Origin: Gemmobacter aquatilis
GTDB taxonomy: Bacteria > Pseudomonadota > Alphaproteobacteria > Rhodobacterales > Rhodobacteraceae
NCBI RefSeq assembly: GCF_900110025.1
Contig: NZ_FOCE01000001.1
Coordinates: 248,001-312,000 of the forward strand
Direction of reading: 5' to 3'
DNA length: 64,000 nucleotides
The translations under genes and the position numbers were made by a program. Position 1 is the first letter of the stretch, and each line of letters begins with the position of its first letter. Under the pieces are notes generated by a model that was not told where the DNA came from, searched no databases, and was given only the letters and a program-made list of their open reading frames with translations. Shown one piece after another: positions 9,600-17,659 of this stretch.

Positions 9600-12500
9600 T
9601 GATGAAACGATTTCTTACGCTCGCCCTGTGCCTGATGCCGGTGACCGCCTTCGCGCAGGAAGACGACAAGAGCTATCTGGCCGGTCTGCTGGAAGGCTAT
9701 CTGTCCGGCGCCGGGCGTGCCGTCACCATCACCGGCTTTGAAGGGGCGCTGTCCTCGCGCGCCACGTTGAAAGAACTGACCATCGCCGACGATGCCGGGA
9801 TCTGGCTGACCCTGCGCGATGTCTCGCTGGACTGGAGCCGCGCGGCGCTGCTGCGGGGCGAAGTGTCGGTCAACGAACTGACCGCAGGCGAGATCATCGT
9901 GGCGCGCCCGCCAGAGACAGCCGCCTCTGACAGCCTGCCTGCCGCCGAGGCTTCGGGCTTTGCGCTGCCCGATCTGCCGGTGTCGATCAACATCGGCAAA
10001 CTGGCCGCCGCCCGCATCGAACTTGGCGCGCCCCTGCTGGGTGAGCCACTCGAGGGCACGCTGGATGCCAGGATGTCGCTCGCCAATGGCGAAGGGCAGG
10101 CCGATCTGAAACTGAAGCGCACGGATTCCGGGCCCGCGGGGCAGGTGGCCCTTGTCGCTGGCTATGCCAATGCGACACAGAATCTCGCCATCGACCTTGA
10201 TATGTCGGAAGCCGCCGATGGCATCGTGACGCGGCTGATCGGCCTGCCAGGTGCACCCGCAATTGCGCTGACCGTGAAGGGTGAAGGACCGCTGAGCGAT
10301 TATACCGCCGATCTGCGGCTGGCCTCTGATGGGGCAGAACGGCTGGCGGGCAAGGTGACGCTGGGCAGCGGCGAGGCCGGGGTCATGCGATTTGCCGCCG
10401 ATCTGGGGGGCGATCTGGCGCCGCTCTTCCTGCCGGAATACGCTGATTTCTTTGGAAACTCTCTGACCCTCGTCACCCATGGCACGCGCGAGGCCAGCGG
10501 GCGGCTGATGCTGGACGCGCTCGATTTCAAGACGCAGGCAATGACGCTGACGGGCAATCTGGTGCTGGGGGTGGACGGGCTGCCCGAGCGGTTCGACCTG
10601 CAGGGGCATCTGGGGCATGGCGGCACGCCGGTCGTGTTGCCCTTGTCCACCGATCAGGTGACCGCGCTCAACTCGGCCGATCTGGCGCTGCGCTATGATG
10701 TGGCGAAGGGCGAAGGCTGGACAGCCAATCTTCGGTTGTCGGGTCTGGACCGCGCAGACCTGACGCTGGAGGCGGCAACGCTGGCAGGAACCGGGCGCAT
10801 TGTGCGAAGCACCGATGGCATACAAAAGCCAAAAGTCGAAGGTGATTTCGATCTGCTGGCGTCGGGCATCGCCTTCGCCGATCCGGCATTGGCAAAGGCC
10901 GTGGGCGAACGCTTCGGTGGCACCGTCAGCCTGCTGTGGCAGCAAGGCGCCGGAAAGGTGGATTTTCCGCGCATCAACCTTGATGGCGCTGACTATGGGC
11001 TGGATGGTAGCCTTGGCATTGCCGGGCTGGAAACGGGCATCACCCTGAACGGCACCGGAACGGCGCGGCTGGGCAATCTGGCGCGCTTTGCCGACCTCGC
11101 CGGGCAGCCGGTCAGCGGTTCGGGGCTGGTCACCCTGTCAGGATCTGCCTCGGTTCTGGGTGGCAGTTTCGATCTGACGGGGCAGATCGAAGGGCAGGAT
11201 CTGCGCATCGGCATGGCCGAGGTGGACAGTCTGCTGGCGGGCCCTTCCGCAATCACCTTCTCGGTAGCGCGTGACGAGACGGGAACCATGCTGCGGCAAC
11301 TGGATATTGCCGCACATAGCCTAACAGCAGAGATCACCGGCAAACTCAGTTCTGCGGGCAGCGACATCGGGGCGACCCTTGATTTCAGCGATCTTTCGGC
11401 ACTTGGCGGTGCCTATCGCGGCAAGGCCACCGGCACGGCGCGCTTCACCGGCACGGCTGCGAATGGCAATCTGAAAGCCGATCTGAAAGGCGACGGGCTG
11501 GCCATTGGCGTGTCCGAGGTCGATTCCCTGCTGCGGGGCGCCTCGGTGATTTCTGCCGATGCCGGGATCAAGGATCGGGTGATCGACCTGCGCGCGCTGA
11601 CGGTTAATGCCGCAACGCTGAACCTGCGGGCACAGGGCACTCTTGCCGAAACCGGCAGCGACGTGACCGCAACCCTTGCCTTCAGCGATCTGAAAACCCT
11701 GGGCGGCGGCTATCGCGGCAGCCTGCAGGCCGAGGCTGCCTTTACCGGCACAGCTGCGGCGGGCAAGCTGACCGCCTCCGCCACCGGGCGCAACCTTGCC
11801 ATTGGCCAAGCCGAGGCAGACCGGGTGCTGGCCGGCGAAACCCGTCTGGCTGCCGATCTCACACTCGACAAGGGTCTGGTGAAGATCAACTCCGCCAGCC
11901 TTGCCAACCCCCAACTTTCGGCGCAAGCCCAAGGGGATATCGGTGCCACCTCGCGGCAGGTGAAACTGCAGGCTGCGCTGGCCAACATGGCGCTGTTGGT
12001 GCCAGAGTTTCCGGGGCGCCTGTCGATCACCGGCACGGCTATTGACGACGGCAAGGGCTATACGCTCGATCTGTCAGGAACCGGGCCGGGGCAGATCGCC
12101 GCGACAGTAAAGGGGCGGCTGGCCCCGGGCCTCACTTCGGGTGATCTGGCCGTGGCGGGAACGGCGCAGGCCGCGCTGGCCAATGCCTTTCTTGGGTCGC
12201 GCAACGTATCTGGCGGCCTGCGCTTCGACCTGCGGCTGAAGGGTCCGCTGCAGGTGTCTTCGCTGAGCGGGCGTGTGCAACTGTCAGACGGGCGGCTGGC
12301 CGATCCCGCCCTTCCCTTCGCGCTGGAAGGCATCGCCACCACCGCCGATCTGGCAGGCGGACGGGCAACGCTCAACGCCTCGGCGCGCCTCTCTTCCGGC
12401 GGAGACATCACGGCAAAAGGCACAATCGGCACCGCAGCCCCCTATGACGCCAACCTGACCGCGCAACTGCGGCAACTGGAGCTGAAAGACCCCCGACTGT

Positions 12501-13435
12501 ATGAGACGCGGGTGAATGGCACAGTAACAGTTCAGGGTGGGCTGCTGCGCGGTGCGCGCATCGGCGGCGACATCGTGCTGAGCGAAACCGAGCTGCGCGT
12601 CCCTGATACCGGCATCGGTGCCGCTGCGGGGCTGGACGGGTTGCGCCATGTTGCCGAACCCGCCGATGTTCACGCCACGCGCCAACGTGCCGGACAGATC
12701 GCCGAAACGGCAGCCGATGGCAGCAGCACCTCGGGTCCGTCTTATGCGCTGGACCTGCGCGTTTCGGCGCCACAGCGGCTGTTCATCCGTGGGCGCGGCC
12801 TGGATGCCGAGCTCGGTGGCGAGATTCATCTCCAGGGCACCACCGACAACGTTGTCCCTTCGGGCGCGTTCAATCTGGTGCGCGGCCGGCTGGATATTCT
12901 GGGCAAGCGGCTGACCCTGTCTCAGGCGCTGATGCAACTGGAAGGAGATTTCGATCCCTATCTGGACATCCTTGCCTCCAACGAAAGCGACGGGATCATC
13001 AGTTCGGTACAGATCAAGGGCCGGGCCACCGATCCCACGGTGAGCTTCGTCTCGCAACCCGAACTGCCACAGGAAGAAGTGCTTGCGCGACTGCTGTTCG
13101 GGCGCGATCTGACCTCGCTTTCCGCGTTTCAGGCCGCGCAACTGGCCTCGGCCGTGGCAACGCTGGCAGGCAAGGGCGGCGACGGGATCATCGGCAAACT
13201 GCGCAAGGGCTTTGGGCTCGACGATCTGGATATCAGCACCGATGCTGAAGGCGGAACCTCGCTGAAGGCTGGCAAGTACCTGTCTGCCAACACCTATACC
13301 GAGGTCGAGGTGGATCAGGACGGGCAAGCGAGCATCAGCCTGAATCTTGATCTTACGGATTCGGTCACCCTGCGCGGCGCGGCCGGTGCAGATGGCGAAA
13401 CCAGTATCGGCATCTTCAAGGAAAAGGACTATTGA
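9599..13435 (+). CDS. tamB: Translocation and assembly module protein TamB
   Basis: Large periplasm-spanning partner of TamA and member of the AsmA-like/TamB (DUF490) family of lipid- or protein-handling groove proteins. The 1278-aa product has an N-terminal hydrophobic anchor (about residues 3-19) and long repetitive beta-strand stretches, including three tandem similar segments near 500-760 with recurring ATGRNLAIG/KGDGLAIG and VDSLL elements. The conserved DUF490 C-terminus lies near 1100-1278 (FNLVRGRLDILGKRL, GRATDPTVSFVS). It is translationally coupled to tamA and overlaps the convergent yihY gene by 7 bp. Confidence 0.94.
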   Translation: MMKRFLTLALCLMPVTAFAQEDDKSYLAGLLEGYLSGAGRAVTITGFEGALSSRATLKELTIADDAGIWLTLRDVSLDWSRAALLRGEVSVNELTAGEIIVARPPETAASDSLPAAEASGFALPDLPVSINIGKLAAARIELGAPLLGEPLEGTLDARMSLANGEGQADLKLKRTDSGPAGQVALVAGYANATQNLAIDLDMSEAADGIVTRLIGLPGAPAIALTVKGEGPLSDYTADLRLASDGAERLAGKVTLGSGEAGVMRFAADLGGDLAPLFLPEYADFFGNSLTLVTHGTREASGRLMLDALDFKTQAMTLTGNLVLGVDGLPERFDLQGHLGHGGTPVVLPLSTDQVTALNSADLALRYDVAKGEGWTANLRLSGLDRADLTLEAATLAGTGRIVRSTDGIQKPKVEGDFDLLASGIAFADPALAKAVGERFGGTVSLLWQQGAGKVDFPRINLDGADYGLDGSLGIAGLETGITLNGTGTARLGNLARFADLAGQPVSGSGLVTLSGSASVLGGSFDLTGQIEGQDLRIGMAEVDSLLAGPSAITFSVARDETGTMLRQLDIAAHSLTAEITGKLSSAGSDIGATLDFSDLSALGGAYRGKATGTARFTGTAANGNLKADLKGDGLAIGVSEVDSLLRGASVISADAGIKDRVIDLRALTVNAATLNLRAQGTLAETGSDVTATLAFSDLKTLGGGYRGSLQAEAAFTGTAAAGKLTASATGRNLAIGQAEADRVLAGETRLAADLTLDKGLVKINSASLANPQLSAQAQGDIGATSRQVKLQAALANMALLVPEFPGRLSITGTAIDDGKGYTLDLSGTGPGQIAATVKGRLAPGLTSGDLAVAGTAQAALANAFLGSRNVSGGLRFDLRLKGPLQVSSLSGRVQLSDGRLADPALPFALEGIATTADLAGGRATLNASARLSSGGDITAKGTIGTAAPYDANLTAQLRQLELKDPRLYETRVNGTVTVQGGLLRGARIGGDIVLSETELRVPDTGIGAAAGLDGLRHVAEPADVHATRQRAGQIAETAADGSSTSGPSYALDLRVSAPQRLFIRGRGLDAELGGEIHLQGTTDNVVPSGAFNLVRGRLDILGKRLTLSQALMQLEGDFDPYLDILASNESDGIISSVQIKGRATDPTVSFVSQPELPQEEVLARLLFGRDLTSLSAFQAAQLASAVATLAGKGGDGIIGKLRKGFGLDDLDISTDAEGGTSLKAGKYLSANTYTEVEVDQDGQASISLNLDLTDSVTLRGAAGADGETSIGIFKEKDY

Positions 13436-14289
13436 GCGGGTAAAGGCTCTGGCGGCAGCCCCTCTTCCGGGATCATCGCCCGTTCGGCATCGACGGCCGC
13501 GCCGATCAGCACCGCATAGGCGCTGAGGTAAAGCCACATCAGCAGGATCACCACGGCACCGATGGAGCCATAGACCTGATTGTAATTGTTGAAATTGGCC
13601 AGATAGAACACAAACCCGCGCGACACTGCGAACCACAGGACAAGTGCCACCAGCAGGCCACGGGTGAACAGCTTCGGCCTGTCGTGATGATCGGGGCGAT
13701 TGGGGCCGAACCTGTAGGTCAGCGCAAGACCCAGCACCAGTAGCGCCAATGACAGCAGGGTGTTCGCTACATCCAGCACAAGCGCGGTCATCGTGCCCAG
13801 AGGCAGGAAGCGCAGCACCACCGGCACCACAACAGCCGCCAGCAGGGCTGCCAGCGCGATCGCCACCAGCACCAGCGTCATCACCAGCGCCAGCACCAGA
13901 TGATGCACATTCCCGCGTTCCGGGTGGTGGTGCACCGCGTTCAGGCCAGAGATCAGCCCCGCCACACCGGCCCGTGCAGACCAGAGCGCCAGACACAGCG
14001 AAAGCACCGTTGCCCAACCCAAGTCAGAGCTATTGGCCGCCAGCAGCGCCTCCAGCTGGGTATTGAGCAGCGAAAACGCGTCTGCGGGCAGAACATCTGC
14101 GGCGATGGCCATTTCCTGTCGGATGATCGCCGGATCTGCCCAAAAGCTCCACAGCGCGATCACCGACGAAATCGCCGGAAAGATTGACAGAAAGCTGAAA
14201 AACGCCACCCCGGCGGCGGTCATGCCAAGATTCGCACGGGCGGCGCGGGCCAGAATACGCTCGCTGCGGATCTTCAGGGCTTTGAACAT
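13429..14289 (-). CDS. YihY/virulence factor BrkB family membrane protein
   Basis: Polytopic inner-membrane protein of the YihY (formerly RNase BN) family, whose function is still unsettled. The 286-aa product has about six hydrophobic helices and the family-typical N-terminal segment GMTAAGVAFFSFLSIFPAI at residues 22-40, plus YGSIGAVVILLMWLYLSAY near residue 240. It converges on tamB with a 7-bp overlap of 3' ends. The start ATG lies 35 bp from a terminator hairpin, so it is probably transcribed alone from a promoter within or near that hairpin. Confidence 0.9.
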   Translation of the reverse strand: MFKALKIRSERILARAARANLGMTAAGVAFFSFLSIFPAISSVIALWSFWADPAIIRQEMAIAADVLPADAFSLLNTQLEALLAANSSDLGWATVLSLCLALWSARAGVAGLISGLNAVHHHPERGNVHHLVLALVMTLVLVAIALAALLAAVVVPVVLRFLPLGTMTALVLDVANTLLSLALLVLGLALTYRFGPNRPDHHDRPKLFTRGLLVALVLWFAVSRGFVFYLANFNNYNQVYGSIGAVVILLMWLYLSAYAVLIGAAVDAERAMIPEEGLPPEPLPAQ

Positions 14290-14324
14290 GCGGTGCCATA
14301 GAGATGAGGGCGGGCAGAAAAGTC

Positions 14325-14352
14325 AAAGGGCCCGCAAGAAGCGGGCCCTTTT
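14325..14352 (-). terminator. Rho-independent terminator behind the small secreted protein gene
   Basis: An 11-bp perfect stem, AAAGGGCCCGC and GCGGGCCCTTT, encloses the loop AAGAA. It lies 35 bp after the stop of the 74-aa gene. The A/T-ended stem gives T-rich tails on both strands, so it could act in both directions. Confidence 0.8.
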
Positions 14353-14386
14353 GCAGGCGCTTGGCAGAACCAGACGCCTTAACAGA

Positions 14387-14611
14387 TCAGTGGCTGCCCG
14401 AACCATTGTCAGCAGCGATGATGGCGATGGTCGCCACAGCCAGCGCAGCCGGGATCAGCAGGGCGCTGCCGCCGAGGCTGCCCGAGGAAGCCGGAGCAAC
14501 AGCAACAGCCGGAGCCGGCTCGTCAGCGATGACAACCGGGCCGCCAGCGAAAGCGGTGGATGCCGACACCAGAACAGCGCCAGCAGCGAGGAGGGTGGAA
14601 AGCTTCTTCAT
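14387..14611 (-). CDS. Small secreted protein, YjbE-like by position
   Basis: A 74-aa protein with a clear signal peptide (MKKLSTLLAAGAVLVSASTAFA), a Pro/Ala/Val-rich middle and a hydrophobic C-terminal segment (about residues 48-67) ending NGSGSH. The ATG at 14611 follows GGAGATTTAC. It lies just downstream of yjbF and yjbH on the same strand, the place where yjb/gfc capsule operons carry a small exported protein (YjbE/GfcA). I infer a matching role in exopolysaccharide, but sequence likeness to YjbE is only compositional. It has a paralogue at 26803-26982, sharing the STAFAGG signal-peptide end. A terminator follows. Confidence 0.75.
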   Translation of the reverse strand: MKKLSTLLAAGAVLVSASTAFAGGPVVIADEPAPAVAVAPASSGSLGGSALLIPAALAVATIAIIAADNGSGSH

Positions 14612-14692
14612 GTAAATCTCCGTCGGGTGGATTTTCATCAGACTTTTGGATAGCACAGGCAGGGCTTTCAAGAAAGCAGGAACACGGTCGTT

Positions 14693-15346
14693 TCAGTCGA
14701 TTACATGCGAGACTGTGACATATCCGATATCATCGCCCAGATACTGGCGCGACTTGCGCACCCCAGAGGCATCCAGCCAAAAGACAGTCTCGAAAACCTC
14801 GCCGTCGGATTCGCAAGTTTCCTCAATTTTCCGCGTGTTATAAGCCAAGCCTTTGATGTCCACGGTCTCGGCGCCGACAGGCTTGGCCTGGCACGCCATG
14901 ACGGTGCGAATCGGTTGATCCGCCCCATCCAGTTTGGTGAAGCTGCGATCATACCGGCCACCAGCGGAAAGTCGCGCAAGATCGGGGCCAGTCGCCTCGA
15001 TGATGTCGGCATCTCCAAAGCCGCGTGTGGCGCGGATCTGGCCGCTGCGCAGCAATACAGTCTGCCGAGTCGCCGTGGACCAGATTTCTGCCCCGTCCCG
15101 GCGCGCAACCGGAACAAGGAACAGTCTGCCGTTTGGCGACAGAATTTCGAGAATCGGCTGTTTGAAGGCAGCCAGTTCAGCGCGGGTTGGCTCGGCCAGC
15201 GGGGTAGCGGCTTCGGACTTGCGCTTGATGATCGTCTTGGCCATGCCGGACACATGTTGCCAACCCGCCTCACCCCGATCAAGCGAGCCACAACCCGCGA
15301 CACTGCCAAGCAAAAGCCCGGCGAGGATCATTCGCATCGGCATCAT
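14693..15346 (-). CDS. yjbF: YjbF family exopolysaccharide lipoprotein
   Basis: Predicted lipoprotein of the YjbF/GfcB family, found with group 4 capsule and yjb exopolysaccharide loci. The 217-aa precursor has a short signal sequence with lipobox VAGC near residue 19. The mature part is beta-rich, with segments ILSPNGRLFLVPVARRDG and YDRSFTKLDGADQP, and ends near VFWLDASGVRKSRQYLGDD, a typical family C-terminus. The ATG at 15346 overlaps the yjbH stop (ATGATG), which favours it over an upstream in-frame codon. Its molecular role is unknown in any organism I can name. Confidence 0.85.
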   Translation of the reverse strand: MMPMRMILAGLLLGSVAGCGSLDRGEAGWQHVSGMAKTIIKRKSEAATPLAEPTRAELAAFKQPILEILSPNGRLFLVPVARRDGAEIWSTATRQTVLLRSGQIRATRGFGDADIIEATGPDLARLSAGGRYDRSFTKLDGADQPIRTVMACQAKPVGAETVDIKGLAYNTRKIEETCESDGEVFETVFWLDASGVRKSRQYLGDDIGYVTVSHVID

Positions 15347-17565
15347 TTCCAGAACCTCCCCCATTGCTGGTCGATTCCGGTTTCGTGATAGTCCCGGATC
15401 GTCTCGTACAGACGGCCATCCACTTCCAGCCGTTGCCCGCCATCCCGCCCGAACGGGCGGATGACCGTGCTGGCCGATTTACGGGTGTCGCTGCCTGTGG
15501 CCCAGGCGAAGGGGATCTTGATCATGATGCCCTTGTCAAAGGAGCCAGAGCCGAAATCCTCCGCAGAGACATCGGTCTTGGTGGCAAAGGCACCGATGCG
15601 CCAGCCATTGGCGAATTCGCGTTCCACCGTCAGCGTGGCACCGACATCGCCAGCCAGATAGCGGCCCACGTCCAGCTCCACATTGAAGCCATTGTCGAAG
15701 GCATAGTAGCCCGACACATGCCCCGTCAGCACATTATAAGAGGACGGCCCGGTTTCAGTGCCCTTGTCATCGGTCTGGTAGATGCTTTGCGGCAGGGTGA
15801 AGCTGAAGCCCTGATCAGGTGCGCGCTGCGCGACATAGTTGACCTCGGCCCCGATCGCCCAGCGCTGATTCACCGGCTTGTAAAGAATTTCGGTCGAAAT
15901 CCCGCCGAACATCCGTTCCAGATACCCCACCGAAACGCGGCCATACAGATCGTCGGTAAAAGCGGTGCGCCAGTGCAGCGCCAGCTTCTCCATCGCCGGG
16001 TCGCCCTCGGTATCATAGACATAGTTCGCCGAGCGCACTGGCTGCAGCGTACGGCCCGGCACCGGCGGCCGGTCATCCAGCGTGCCACCGATGTTTTTCG
16101 TCACGCTGCCCTCCAGCGTCAGGCCGCGCGCGATCTCGTATTCAGCGGCGAAGCGGGCACCGATGCCGTATTTCAGCGGTTCGTTCTGATCGAACAGCCG
16201 CAACCGCAGGTACGGCGCCAGTGACCAGCGCAGTGTCGGATAGACCTCGTTATTGCGGACGGTACCCGGCAGCATTTCCCCCGCGCCACTGATCACCGTG
16301 CTGGCCCGCATCGATTCCATGGCAGTCGGGCTTGTCTCAAGCCGTTCCAGATCGCTGCGCCGGATCGTGACTTTCGACGCCGGAATGCCATTGGCAAGCG
16401 GAACGATCTCGAACGTCTCGACCGAGGCGGGCATCACCGCCGCCATCGCCCGCGCCGTGCGGCCAATGGCCTGTGCTTCGGCATCCAGCCGGGTATTGCG
16501 CAGCCGGACTTGCGCCACAGCACTGGTATAGCCCAGCGATTCAACCACGATGCCGTCAGCTTCCAGTCGCTTGTTGATATTCTTCATCAGGATCGGCGCA
16601 GCGCCGTCCTGCGTCACCCATTCCGGCGACCAAGCGTCGGGATCGGAACTGCGGGTCGGACGCAACAGAACCGGCTCGGGTGCCGGGCGCCCCACTTCCC
16701 CCAGCGGGCGTTTGCGCGGATCAAGCGAGAAATGCGCGGCAATGCCGATCTCGTTGCCATAAAGGTAATAGGCGCCGAAGCGCATCATCGGCTGCGGTTG
16801 ATACTCGATGCCAAAGTTGAACGGGCTGGCGCGATCAAATGTGCCGCGCTTCTGCGCCTCGATCTCATAATCGTCCGAGGAATACTCGGCCTTCAGCGTC
16901 CACTTCTCGTTCGGAGACCACTCCACACCACCGAAAGGGGCCATGGGACCGCGGAACCACTGGTCAAAATTGACATTACCGCCCTCGCCCACATCGACCG
17001 GATCACGATCCCCGAACGGCGAGCCGATGCTGCCATAGCTGCCCAGCCGCCCCCAGCCAAGACCGACCGTTGCCTTCAGTGTCGGGCCAAAGTTCTTGGT
17101 CGCGGCGATATACTCGCCCGACAGGATGCCGGTGCCCACGAAGTCCTGCAAACCCACCGTCACGGCGGGCACATAGCGCCCCTCCTCCAGCAGTTGATAG
17201 CGGATATCGAAAGAGCGGTCATAATAGGTTTCAAAGCTGTCCACCCCGGCATCTGCGCAATCGGGCTGACAGGCAGAATTGGCGTTCCAGTCGCGGATGC
17301 CCAGAAAGCGGAAGCTGGCAGAAATGCGCGGCGTCAACTGAAAGCTGAGCGTGGTGCGGCTGATCGGCCCGAAATGCGCGGTAGACCCGGTCAGGAACCC
17401 GTCTGGCTGCATTTCGCCCGAGGGCATGTCGATCAACCCGGTGGCACCGTAGAAGTTGAGCGAGGGGGTCGAAACGTCCTGCGCCTGAACAGACAGGGCG
17501 GAACACAGGGTCAGAACGGAGGTGGCAAGAAGAAACCTGCCCTTCGGTGCCGAGAATGGCTGCAT
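15343..17565 (-). CDS. yjbH: YjbH domain-containing outer-membrane protein
   Basis: Large beta-rich outer-membrane protein of the YjbH/GfcD family, thought to take part in polysaccharide secretion. The 740-aa precursor has a signal peptide ending near SVQAQ. Next comes the characteristic opening LNFYGATGLIDMPSGEMQPDG with long barrel-like repeats, and a C-terminal KIPFAWATGS segment. The ATG at 17565 is preferred over an in-frame GTG 11 codons upstream because GAAGG precedes it and the signal peptide fits. It is coupled to yjbF by a 4-bp overlap. The upstream 94 bp carry one TGCCAAGT motif also seen before the wza-like gene. Confidence 0.9.
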   Translation of the reverse strand: MQPFSAPKGRFLLATSVLTLCSALSVQAQDVSTPSLNFYGATGLIDMPSGEMQPDGFLTGSTAHFGPISRTTLSFQLTPRISASFRFLGIRDWNANSACQPDCADAGVDSFETYYDRSFDIRYQLLEEGRYVPAVTVGLQDFVGTGILSGEYIAATKNFGPTLKATVGLGWGRLGSYGSIGSPFGDRDPVDVGEGGNVNFDQWFRGPMAPFGGVEWSPNEKWTLKAEYSSDDYEIEAQKRGTFDRASPFNFGIEYQPQPMMRFGAYYLYGNEIGIAAHFSLDPRKRPLGEVGRPAPEPVLLRPTRSSDPDAWSPEWVTQDGAAPILMKNINKRLEADGIVVESLGYTSAVAQVRLRNTRLDAEAQAIGRTARAMAAVMPASVETFEIVPLANGIPASKVTIRRSDLERLETSPTAMESMRASTVISGAGEMLPGTVRNNEVYPTLRWSLAPYLRLRLFDQNEPLKYGIGARFAAEYEIARGLTLEGSVTKNIGGTLDDRPPVPGRTLQPVRSANYVYDTEGDPAMEKLALHWRTAFTDDLYGRVSVGYLERMFGGISTEILYKPVNQRWAIGAEVNYVAQRAPDQGFSFTLPQSIYQTDDKGTETGPSSYNVLTGHVSGYYAFDNGFNVELDVGRYLAGDVGATLTVEREFANGWRIGAFATKTDVSAEDFGSGSFDKGIMIKIPFAWATGSDTRKSASTVIRPFGRDGGQRLEVDGRLYETIRDYHETGIDQQWGRFWK

Positions 17566-17643
17566 CGTCCGGTTCGCCTTCAATTTTCTTTGCGTCACTC
17601 TAGGCTAAAGGCCCATTTGCAACAATCAGCAAAAGCCAAAGCC

Positions 17644-17651
17644 TGCCAAGT
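17644..17651. promoter_or_regulatory. TGCCAAGT motif upstream of yjbH
   Basis: One exact copy of the octamer repeated in the wza-like promoter region (21248-21290) lies in the short gap between the dehydratase stop and yjbH. It may be a shared binding site for a regulator of the exopolysaccharide genes. A single octamer carries little weight alone. Confidence 0.3.
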
Positions 17652-17659
17652 GTTGCAGA

